The position numbers were made by a program, and so were the translations under genes. The notes under the pieces were generated by a model. The model saw nothing but the letters and a program-made list of their open reading frames with translations, did no database searches and was not told the origin of the DNA. From MKRK01 sp001896915 (GTDB lineage Bacteria > Bacillota > Clostridia > Oscillospirales > Acutalibacteraceae), in assembly GCA_937973935.1 (NCBI GenBank), contig CALJJF010000210.1, forward strand, positions 1 to 14,620: DNA of 14,620 nt, read 5' to 3'. Of the stretch, positions 9,001-13,500 are shown piece after piece (position 1 is the first letter of the stretch; each line of letters begins with the position of its first letter).

Positions 9001-9933
9001 AGTTCCTATGCAGCAACCTATGCGGCAAACAACGAAATCACATTCCAATCACTCAATGACTTTTCGTTCGATGCCCAGTCCGGCACCATAACGGGTTACA
9101 CAGGCAACGGAGGCACGGTTTATATTCCGTCAAGCATTGGCGGTGTGGCGGTAGTGACCATTGGCGACGATGCATTCGGCTACAAGGGGGATATCTTGTC
9201 CATTGTCATACCCGACAGTGTTACATCTATAGGCAATTATTCATTTGAGTATTGCACGGGATTGACCACGATCACAGTGCCTAAGAGCGTATTGAACATT
9301 GGCAACGGCGCATTCTACAACTGCATGTATATGACAGAAATCAATGTAGATTTCGACAATCCCAACTATTCTTCCGAGGACGGAGTTTTATACAACAATA
9401 ACAAAACAACGCTGATTAAGTTTCCCAATGCGAAAGGAGGAAGCTTTTCCATTCCTGACGGAGTGACATCCATAGAAGAAAATGCGTTTTATTACAATCG
9501 GTTTATGACATCAGTAACCATGCCCGACAGCCTGTTGACCATTGGTATCAGTGCTTTCTCGGCTTGCATGGAGCTGGAAAGCGTCGTGTTCTCTGACAAT
9601 TTGGTTGATATCGGGATTCATTCCTTTGGCAATTGCAATGAGTTGACAAGCGTAACCATTCCAGCCAGTGCAACGGCAGTGTCAGAAGCAGCATTTCTAA
9701 TGTGCTCGGGGCTTGAGACTGTTGTTATAGAGGATGGGGTCACGGCAATTAACGACTATTCCTTTTATTATTGCAGCTCCTTGCAATCCGTTACCATTCC
9801 GGCCAGTGTAACCAGTATAGGAGAAAATGTGTTTGACAATCATCCTTCCTCAATGGTTATTTATGGTTATGCAGGGTCCTATGCCCAGACCTATGCAGCA
9901 AACAACGGGATTATATTCCAGCAGATAAGTTGA
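3097..9933 (+). CDS. Secreted S8 subtilisin-like protease fused to giant BspA-like LRR domain (2278 aa)
   Basis: The start is ATG 3097, preceded by AGGGGAAG 5-12 bases upstream; an in-frame TTG at 3067 has no ribosome site. Residues 1-29 form a signal peptide (MRKRFLARF, hydrophobic core, VNA before Asp30). Residues 30-160 resemble a subtilase propeptide ending in VEYAEPNY. The S8 domain (about 175-490) has all catalytic elements: Asp200 in VIDSG, His265 in NGHGTHVSG, oxyanion Asn358 in AAAGN and Ser433 in SGTSMAAPH. An acidic, probably Ca2+-binding loop (DNIDNDNNGYIDD) follows the Asp motif. About 1,780 residues of LRR_5 repeats fill the rest, with no cell-wall anchor. The protein is expected to be an exported endopeptidase whose LRR array tethers it to the surface or a substrate. 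Its substrate is unknown. It is a tandem paralogue, over the LRR region, of the preceding gene. Confidence 0.93.
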   Translation: MRKRFLARFLSVFLAMAILVSYSHLIVNADGLNKHYDEQAENISPGRNDTDLPFDTKNIFTDPKDKGENEPEFDDSSILIKLKDSTKLGVSSKLLKGFNVDSVSRIVDANDSKQKVGSNEKNIRDISLIKIKNKGKKNVQDMIDKLNKMPEVEYAEPNYIRKIQSVDPQTVNLTEIQAQDAYQMTINTTISSDVLVGVIDSGADYTHTDLEDIIWQNPGEIPGDNIDNDNNGYIDDVNGFDFTSDTYANLKYSQDTNGPLDDNGHGTHVSGIISRTVGSSAVQGQTNHPKVKVVPVKVLHDDGYGNSDDIVQAIDYVTRNNIKVINASFGGSYYSQSEFDAIQRFCNNGGIFVAAAGNERRNNDTTFTSPSCYDINGIISVAATRGNHLAGFSNYGISKVDIAAPGYDIYSTIPTSGSITSDPSGYTLMSGTSMAAPHVTGGIVDLILTKSSLPANPTQAAELKNTLMDSGSPLPLLQNKTVSGKKMNLYKAVNKLSSAPDYVFDSSTGTILKYFGNALEINIPSQINNVPVTGIGQGAFSKSSIISAVIPAGVTHIDNSAFEGCTQLRYITIPSTVTTIAASAFENCYPGLLAYGGNNTTAEVFCGNHNILFQDTDEFQVSTNAITGYTGSASHIYIPPVINGQAITAISNNAFTGKQMQAVTVPKTVTSIGTGAFSNCVSLERVVINKGESGLTIGASAFSGCTALLHIELPNNITAIGNGTFSGCPAALILYEGGSSTIKSYAAANQLNSVDTGLLEFDAITGTIVSYKGTAASYRIADSLDDKTIVFLEDMAFSYNKTIANLILPDSITSIGEMAFAYCDLLSEIQIPNTIEFIGYGAFALCYELDNVVLPGTLSEIGEYAFYLCSSLSEIHIPSSVSIIGECTFAGCQSLTDLAIANGVETIGVWAFAGCYRLTDIDIPASVVELSFDFVEDCYNLESINVATSNTLYSSSNGLLFDKNKTTVLLCPLGKSGNITLPAGIVAIGYKAFAYCNKILNVVIPQGTQTIGQQAFFECRSIKTIQIPQSVTTISPGSFVYCTSLESLVIPNGVTQINSMFFGCNSLKNLTVPASVTNCIDTFDTVPDDFVLFGYDNTYAETIAQDYDLLFQPLDDFLVDAQTGSITSYTGGANTIYIPVSINGIAITGISDFAFSYKNFITSVIIPKGILSIGENAFTYCTGMQSIFIPKSVQTIGCDAFYGCMSMTEINVDPDNVSFSSIDGVLYNADNTILIKYPNGRTGDFTVPSSVTAIADKAFSFSIFLTSITMPDNVLILGTGVFEYCQELTQVNLSSNLMDIGPGAFYYCTGLTSITIPGSVDQIGAYAFSACSQLWLVNIEDGVEMIGDGAFSSCENLQFVTVPVSVTNIGYQAFYNDPESMMMNGYSGSCAQIYAANNGITFQPLDDFTFNAQTGTITNYTGNASVVVIPERINGVLVTAIGDDAFAYQSYVTSITIPDSVTSIGEGAFQYSSLTTIDIPASVQNIGNNAFYYCMYLEEINVNGENPCYSSQDGVLYNVDKTTLLKYPPAKTGSFVIPDGVITVESSAFYHSRFLTSLTMPDSVTTIGVSAFYNCVELESVRLSDNLTEIGPQSFGYCSQLTEITIPGGVTEIPVAAFVHCTGLETVVIQDGVTTIEGYAFYNSSSLQSITIPASVTSIQVANFTNHPSTMMMYGYVGSYAQTYAATNGISFYELDAFLFDSSTGTITGFNGTASEVTIPEQINGVTVTAIGYGAFAYKDFITSITIPDTITSIGENAFLYCTGLQSITIPESVETIDYCALYGCMYMTEINVAQSNPYFSSQDGVLYDKDKTTLIKFPNGKSGSFAVPEGVEVIAVGAFDTCYLLTSVTLPDSVWAIGTYGFYNCYMLENVELSDNLTYLGSCAFGYCSLLKSITIPGSLNYVQSAAFVNCSGLETIVFENGVTTIADYAFGVCESLKSVYIPASVTNIDQNSFYYHPSSMIIYGYDSSYAATYAANNEITFQSLNDFSFDAQSGTITGYTGNGGTVYIPSSIGGVAVVTIGDDAFGYKGDILSIVIPDSVTSIGNYSFEYCTGLTTITVPKSVLNIGNGAFYNCMYMTEINVDFDNPNYSSEDGVLYNNNKTTLIKFPNAKGGSFSIPDGVTSIEENAFYYNRFMTSVTMPDSLLTIGISAFSACMELESVVFSDNLVDIGIHSFGNCNELTSVTIPASATAVSEAAFLMCSGLETVVIEDGVTAINDYSFYYCSSLQSVTIPASVTSIGENVFDNHPSSMVIYGYAGSYAQTYAANNGIIFQQIS
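3688..4398 (+). other. Catalytic core of the S8 domain (Asp200 to Ser433)
   Basis: The catalytic Asp codon is at 3694-3696, His at 3889-3891, the oxyanion Asn at 4168-4170 and the nucleophile Ser at 4393-4395. All surrounding family motifs are intact, so the protease is predicted to be active rather than a pseudoenzyme. Confidence 0.92.
4597..6441 (+). repeat. Proximal, divergent LRR super-repeats of the protease gene
   Basis: Three units can be recognised by their opening D-S-S-T-G-T-I / T-G-T-I motifs, at about 4597, 4948 and 5368. Their lengths are 351, 420 and 1,074 bp. The first two contain only a few LRRs and lack the VLYNK island. The third is over-long and carries a variant island (GLLFDKNKTTVLLCP). 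Sequence similarity to the distal units is clearly lower. Confidence 0.8.
6442..9930 (+). repeat. Four near-isometric 290-291-residue LRR super-repeats
   Basis: Units start at 6442, 7315, 8185 and 9058, giving periods of 873, 870, 873 and 873 bp. The last unit ends at 9930, immediately before the stop codon. Each contains the opening F-x-x-T-G-T-I-T segment, AF-x-x-C LRRs, a GVLYN/D-x-D/N-K/N-T island, a second LRR block and a terminal YGY-x-x-S-Y/C-A cap. Conserved Cys residues recur in register in the LRR turns. Confidence 0.9.
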
Positions 9934-9960
9934 TATCTATAACATCACAGGCATAAAATA

Positions 9961-9996
9961 AGCGGGGTAAGATTTTCTTACCCCGCTTTCTTATTT
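9961..9996 (+). terminator. Intrinsic terminator of the protease gene, probably bidirectional
   Basis: A perfect 11-bp stem AGCGGGGTAAG / CTTACCCCGCT (9961-9971 and 9977-9987) encloses a 5-nt loop and is followed by TTCTTATTT. On the minus strand the stem is followed by TATTTTATG, so it can also serve the convergent gene at 10000-10671. It is homologous to the terminator at 2806-2840. Confidence 0.88.
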
Positions 9997-9999
9997 CGA

Positions 10000-10671
10000 T
10001 CAAACCTTATACAGACCGCTTTCCGTATGTATGATTTCGTGTCCGTTGATCATGGCGTATTGATGGACAGCCTCTTCGCCGGTTAAATAGTCCTCAATGG
10101 CATAGGAACTGACATTGAGCTTTTTCACAGAATTTGAACCGGAGGAAGCAATATAGAGGGTATCGTTTTGGAAAAACAGTCCTTCCGGTTCTGCCAGTGC
10201 TTTGGAGGAACCGCCACCGACACGAATTTCATCCCGCATGGTGTTGAGGCTGTAGCGGATGATGGCATCGCTGTCGGGATAGGAGCACCAGAAGGTTTTG
10301 TCACACACGGCGATGTCGGCAGGACCGTGGTCCCTGTAGGTAAGATACCCCTCCCATTTTAAAACGCAGTCATTGTCAAAAATATAGCCCTTGCCGGTGG
10401 GATAAACAATCATGATCCGATGATCCGGCAAAAAAGCAGTGATGCAGTTGATATAATCCTCCAAGGTTTTTTCAAAAAATTCAAAATTGTTTCCAAACTT
10501 GGCGAGCAGATACACGCTTCTTGTGATTAAGGATACTTTGTTGTCGCTGAAAGAATACATTTTATAAGAGACAACGGATTTGTCTTCTTTCATCCCCTGC
10601 AGTGCAATAAAAATAAAGCCGTTTCCCGTGGGTAACAGCGAAAGTGCGCCTTTGCCGTATAGCTTCCTCAT
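10000..10671 (-). CDS. Hypothetical cytosolic beta-propeller-like (NHL-type) protein, 223 aa
   Basis: The start chosen is the ATG at 10671-10669 (MRKLYGKG), with GGAATGGGG just upstream. A second ATG at 10683 would add four residues but has no clear ribosome site. There is no signal peptide or membrane segment. Repeated strands with the pattern GxGFIFIA, GKGYIFDND, GPADIAVCDKTFWCS and EPEGLFFQNDTLYIASSGSN resemble NHL or six-bladed propeller blades. The protein is short for a full propeller (about four or five blade-like segments). No catalytic motif is recognised, and the function is unknown. It is convergent with the protease gene and divergent from feoA, and has its own candidate promoter. 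Confidence 0.75.
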   Translation of the reverse strand: MRKLYGKGALSLLPTGNGFIFIALQGMKEDKSVVSYKMYSFSDNKVSLITRSVYLLAKFGNNFEFFEKTLEDYINCITAFLPDHRIMIVYPTGKGYIFDNDCVLKWEGYLTYRDHGPADIAVCDKTFWCSYPDSDAIIRYSLNTMRDEIRVGGGSSKALAEPEGLFFQNDTLYIASSGSNSVKKLNVSSYAIEDYLTGEEAVHQYAMINGHEIIHTESGLYKV

Positions 10672-10696
10672 ACAATGCCCCATTCCGTTTACAAAT

Positions 10697-10715
10697 GACC
10701 GTTATGGATACGGTC
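10697..10715. promoter_or_regulatory. Small dyad in the leader of the propeller-like gene
   Basis: GACCGT (10697-10702) and ACGGTC (10710-10715) are perfect 6-bp arms around a 7-nt loop, just downstream of the predicted transcription start. It could be a weak operator or an RNA hairpin. The arms are short enough for chance. Confidence 0.3.
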
Positions 10716-10728
10716 TACATATGGTAAT

Positions 10729-10757
10729 ATGATATCAAATAGAATGAAAATAATCAA
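10729..10757 (-). promoter_or_regulatory. Candidate sigma-A promoter for the propeller-like gene
   Basis: On the minus strand, TTGATT (10757-10752) and TATCAT (10734-10729) are separated by exactly 17 bp. They match consensus at 4/6 and 5/6 positions. The predicted 5' leader is about 50 nt. Confidence 0.55.
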
Positions 10758-10826
10758 TATATATTGTGCAAAAAAGTGAAATTTCTATCTCGGGCAGGGA
10801 AATAGGCAAAAATAGAGGAAATACTA

Positions 10827-10855
10827 TTGACAATAATCTTATAAATGCTTATTAT
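10827..10855 (+). promoter_or_regulatory. Sigma-A promoter of the feo operon
   Basis: A consensus TTGACA (10827-10832) is followed by a 17-bp spacer and TATTAT (10850-10855, 5/6 match). Transcription is expected to start near 10862, leaving a leader of about 23 nt before the feoA ATG. Confidence 0.85.
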
Positions 10856-10869
10856 GATAGTGGTTATCA
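10855..10869. promoter_or_regulatory. Fur-box-like operator over the feo transcription start
   Basis: TGATAGTGGTTATCA matches the Gram-positive 7-1-7 Fur/PerR-type consensus TGATAATNATTATCA at 12 of 14 defined positions. It sits between the -10 element and the ribosome site, where a bound repressor would block initiation. A TTATT / ATAA flank extends the dyad imperfectly. The Fur/PerR-family regulator encoded in the same operon is the likely ligand. Confidence 0.72.
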
Positions 10870-10884
10870 ATAAGGAGGGGTAGT

Positions 10885-11115
10885 ATGAAGGTGAAACTCA
10901 AAGAAGGAAGCAAAGCAAGAATCCTTAGTATCAACTATGACCACAAGGCCGGTAAGAAGCTGATTGACATGGGGATTACACCGGAAACAACGATAGAAAT
11001 CAAGCGTGTTGCGCCCATGGGCGACCCCTTTATCATTGAAATCAGAAATTATCTGCTGGCAGTCAGGAAAAAGGATCTGGCGGCTGCGGAGCTGGAAATT
11101 GTTAAAAATTGTTAA
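10885..11115 (+). CDS. feoA: FeoA, ferrous iron transport accessory protein
   Basis: The product is 76 aa, usual for stand-alone FeoA. The ATG at 10885 follows a strong AAGGAGGGG (10872-10880). The product shows the FeoA SH3-like fold signature: KARILSIN, K-x-L-I-D-M-G-I-T-P-E-T near residues 25-38, VAPMGDPFIIEIRNY around 42-56 and LAVRKKDL. FeoA is a small cytosolic protein thought to act on FeoB, the ferrous iron permease, and help its assembly or GTP-dependent transport. It is the first gene of the feoA-feoB-fur operon, with feoB 113 bp downstream. The promoter and Fur-like site directly upstream predict induction by iron limitation. Confidence 0.95.
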   Translation: MKVKLKEGSKARILSINYDHKAGKKLIDMGITPETTIEIKRVAPMGDPFIIEIRNYLLAVRKKDLAAAELEIVKNC

Positions 11116-11148
11116 TGATACCGTTTATCAAAAACTTCGGGGTATCAT
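11115..11148 (+). other. Hairpin 1 in the feoA-feoB intergenic region
   Basis: ATGATACC (11115-11122) and GGTATCAT (11141-11148) form a perfect 8-bp stem with an 18-nt loop. It begins at the last base of the feoA stop codon. There is no T-run after it, so it is not a standard terminator. It may be an mRNA stability or processing element. Confidence 0.5.
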
Positions 11149-11180
11149 GCAAGCAATTTTATCACATCGTATTGAAAGAA

Positions 11181-11211
11181 AAACTCAACTACTTTGGCTG
11201 TAGTTGAGTTT
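11181..11211 (+). other. Hairpin 2 (attenuator-like) just upstream of the feoB ribosome site
   Basis: AAACTCAACTAC (11181-11192) and GTAGTTGAGTTT (11200-11211) form a perfect 12-bp stem with a 7-nt loop. The right arm is followed by only CTTATA and then the feoB ribosome site. The structure looks like a weak or degenerate terminator that could lower expression of feoB and fur relative to feoA, or protect the downstream mRNA. Confidence 0.6.
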
Positions 11212-11228
11212 CTTATAGGGGGATATCC

Positions 11229-13043
11229 ATGCAGATTGTACTGGTCGGAAATCCGAACAGCGGAAAAACATCGCTATTTAACCTGCTGACAGGAGCCAGA
11301 CAGCATGTTGGAAATTGGCCCGGAGTAACGGTGGAGAAGAAGCAAGGGCTTCTTACCGTAGGTGACAAGCAGATTGAAATCATTGATTTGCCGGGAATCT
11401 ATTCCCTTGACCCGGATTCGGTGGAGCAAAAGCTGACCCGGGATTACATATACAACGAAAAGCCCGATGTGATCATCAATATTTTAGACAGCGTGAATTT
11501 GGAACGCAACCTGTTTCTTACCCTGCAGCTGCGGGAGTCCGGAATCCCCATGGTGGTTTTGCTGAACATGGCGGATGAAATCAAAAAAGCAGGAATTCAG
11601 ATTGATACGGAAAAACTGTCCCGCATGCTGGGCGTTCCGGCAAGCTTCATCTCCGCCTCCAAGGGGACGGGTATGGACGAATTTCATGCAATTTTAAAGG
11701 ATGTTTTAGTCAAAAAAATTGATTTCCTCCCTTTTTGCGGTGGATGCAGCAGCTGCACCAAATGCAGTGCGGGTGAGTTTCGCTACCAGTTCATTGATAC
11801 CATCATTGCAGGATGTGTCACCAAAACTCAGGGAGAGAACAAAACCTTTCAACCTGATCGGATTTTGCTGAACCGGTTTTTGGCGCTGCCCATTTTCCTT
11901 CTTATTATGTTCGGGATTTTCACATTTACCTTTGGTGAGCCGATACAGTTCATTTCGGGGCAGATCGAAACCTTGCTTGAGTGGCTGAGCGGTTCTGTTC
12001 ATAGTGCAATGACTTCTGCCGGTGCCCCTGCGCCGCTGATTTCGCTGGTCTGTGACGGAATGATTGCGGGTATCGGTACGGTGCTGATTTTCCTGCCGCA
12101 GATCACAGTGCTGTTTTTATTGATGTCCTTGCTGGAGGACAGCGGGTACATGTCCCGCGCCGCATTTATTATGGATAAGCTTTTTTCCATGCTGGGGCTG
12201 ACGGGCAGTTCTTTTATTCCCCTGTTGATGGGCTTTGGCTGTGGTGTGCCGGCGTTGATGGCATGCCGGATTCTGCCCAGTGAAAAGGACAGAAAGCTGA
12301 CGATGATGCTGACCACCTTTATGTCCTGCAGCGCAAGATTGCCCATGTATTTATTGCTGGTTGGTGTTTTCTTTCAAAAAAACCAGGGCTTCATTATATT
12401 TGTTCTTTATTTTCTGGGCATTTTTGTTGCGATGCTATCCGCCTTTATTTTAAGCAAAACCGTGTTCAAGAAGGAAAACAGTGCATTTGTCATCGAAATC
12501 CCCCCCTATCGGTTGCCGAAAGGGAAAAACCTGTTGCTGCATGCCTTTGAGAACGTCAAGGAATTTGTCATACGGGCGGGGACCATGCTGTTTGTTGCTT
12601 CTATCATTCTGTGGGTGATGAATTCCTTCACTTCCGGTTTTGTGTACACAACAGACGCCGATAAAAGCCTGCTGGCGTCCTTCGGTAGTATCATTGCCCC
12701 GATTTTTGCACCCCTGGGCTTTGGTTCCTGGCAAGCGGCAACGGCCTTGCTGACGGGTGTGGCTGCAAAGGAAATGGTGGTGTCCACCTTTTCTGTGCTG
12801 TCCGGAACAAGCGGGCAGACAGAGGGCTTGAACAGTTTTATTGCCGGGCACTTTACCTCCTTGACTGCTTTTGTATTTATGTGCTTCGCCCTTCTTTATA
12901 TGCCCTGTCTGTCCGCCATCGTTACCATGCGACGGGAATTCAATTCTTGGAAATGGACGGCAGGATCCCTGATTTTCAGTTTCGGTGTTGCATATTTGGT
13001 CAGTTTTATTATATACTTAGGTGGAAGAATGCTCGGTTTCTGA
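11229..13043 (+). CDS. feoB: FeoB, GTP-dependent ferrous iron transporter (short, Cys4-containing variant)
   Basis: The product is 604 aa; the ATG follows AGGGGGA (11217-11223). The N-terminal G domain is complete: G1 GNPNSGKT (residues 7-14), Thr34 in GVTVEKK, DLPG (53-56), NMAD (113-116) and SASKG (142-146). About eight or nine membrane segments follow from about residue 214, with the FeoB Gate signatures GFGCGVPALMA and FMSCSARLPMY, and AAKEMVVSTFSVLSG near the C-terminus. It imports Fe2+ across the cytoplasmic membrane. The linker between G domain and membrane is short, so most of the helical GDI domain is missing. It carries CGGCSSCTKC (Cys170, 173, 176, 179). No feoC gene is present. 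The C-terminus ends at GGRMLGF, and the stop codon overlaps the ribosome site of the next gene. Confidence 0.96.
   Translation: MQIVLVGNPNSGKTSLFNLLTGARQHVGNWPGVTVEKKQGLLTVGDKQIEIIDLPGIYSLDPDSVEQKLTRDYIYNEKPDVIINILDSVNLERNLFLTLQLRESGIPMVVLLNMADEIKKAGIQIDTEKLSRMLGVPASFISASKGTGMDEFHAILKDVLVKKIDFLPFCGGCSSCTKCSAGEFRYQFIDTIIAGCVTKTQGENKTFQPDRILLNRFLALPIFLLIMFGIFTFTFGEPIQFISGQIETLLEWLSGSVHSAMTSAGAPAPLISLVCDGMIAGIGTVLIFLPQITVLFLLMSLLEDSGYMSRAAFIMDKLFSMLGLTGSSFIPLLMGFGCGVPALMACRILPSEKDRKLTMMLTTFMSCSARLPMYLLLVGVFFQKNQGFIIFVLYFLGIFVAMLSAFILSKTVFKKENSAFVIEIPPYRLPKGKNLLLHAFENVKEFVIRAGTMLFVASIILWVMNSFTSGFVYTTDADKSLLASFGSIIAPIFAPLGFGSWQAATALLTGVAAKEMVVSTFSVLSGTSGQTEGLNSFIAGHFTSLTAFVFMCFALLYMPCLSAIVTMRREFNSWKWTAGSLIFSFGVAYLVSFIIYLGGRMLGF
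11736..11765 (+). other. CxxCxxCxxC metal-binding-like cluster inside FeoB
   Basis: This encodes Cys170-x2-Cys173-x2-Cys176-x2-Cys179, 24 residues after the G5 motif and about 35 before the first membrane segment. The spacing resembles the cysteine signature of [4Fe-4S] ferredoxin-type sites, although binding of Zn2+ or Fe2+ is equally possible. Confidence 0.75.
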
Positions 13044-13056
13044 GGAGAGTGATTGT

Positions 13057-13500
13057 TTGACGGAACCCAAAAAGGAAACAAGAAACACAAAACAAAGGAA
13101 TCTTCTGATTGCATGCATGAAGGAAAACAGTAATCGGCATATCACGGCGGAAGAATTGTATGGACTTTTAAAAGAAAAAGACAGCCGCATCGGAATTGCG
13201 ACTGTCTATCGAAATTTAAAAATGCTGGAAGCCGACGGTCTCATAGAAAAGCTCTATGTTTTTGACGGGGTGGCTCCTTGCTATAAGATGTTACATAACA
13301 GCTGCGAGCATGCCCACCACCATCTGATTTGTAAAAGCTGCCACGAAATCATTGATTTTGAAGATGACCTGCTGGAAACCATCGAAAAAATCATTGAGCT
13401 GACGAAGGGCTTCACCATTACCGATCACAGACTGGTGTTTTACGGCATATGCAAAGACTGTAAAGAAAAGCTAAAACATCAGTCTGACGATGCTGAGTAA
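13057..13500 (+). CDS. fur: Fur/PerR-family metal-dependent transcriptional repressor
   Basis: The best start is TTG 13057 (147 aa), nine bases after AGGAG (13043-13047), which overlaps the feoB stop. A GTG at 13021 lies inside feoB and has no such site. The N-terminal winged helix includes HITAEELYGLL and RIGIATVYRNLKML (about residues 44-57), the recognition-helix signature of the family. The dimerisation half has HAHHH (85-89), CKSC (92-95) and CKDC (132-135); the two CxxC pairs should hold structural zinc. Regulatory metal ligands could be His28, Asp70, His87/His89 and Asp100. Asp at position 100, where Fur usually has Glu, is PerR-like. Co-transcription with feoAB and the operator upstream favour an iron-responsive repressor of its own operon. 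The choice between Fur and PerR is unsettled. Confidence 0.9.
   Translation: MTEPKKETRNTKQRNLLIACMKENSNRHITAEELYGLLKEKDSRIGIATVYRNLKMLEADGLIEKLYVFDGVAPCYKMLHNSCEHAHHHLICKSCHEIIDFEDDLLETIEKIIELTKGFTITDHRLVFYGICKDCKEKLKHQSDDAE
13471..13500. other. 30-bp tail-to-tail overlap of the fur-like gene and ytaF
   Basis: The last 30 bases of the plus-strand fur-like gene (stop at 13498-13500) are also the last 30 bases of minus-strand ytaF (stop codon complement at 13471-13473). No intergenic terminator is possible between them, so the two transcripts must overlap. Confidence 0.9.

Noticed and set aside
234..9930. Tandem repeats as a CRISPR array or an insertion element
   Set aside because: The repeats are in-frame coding modules of roughly 800-875 bp with no short identical repeat-spacer pattern, transposase or terminal inverted repeats.
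11181..11216. Hairpin before feoB as a full intrinsic terminator
   Set aside because: The stem is strong, but only TTTCTTATA follows rather than a T-run, and feoB and the fur-like gene have no other promoter that I can see.
12450..12851. Minus-strand 133-codon frame opposite feoB
   Set aside because: It lies fully inside a conserved feoB region, has no ribosome site, and its composition is that expected of the antisense of a membrane protein.
13021..13056. GTG 13021 as the start of the fur-like gene
   Set aside because: It would overlap feoB by 23 bases without a ribosome site. TTG 13057 has AGGAG nine bases upstream and gives the usual family length.
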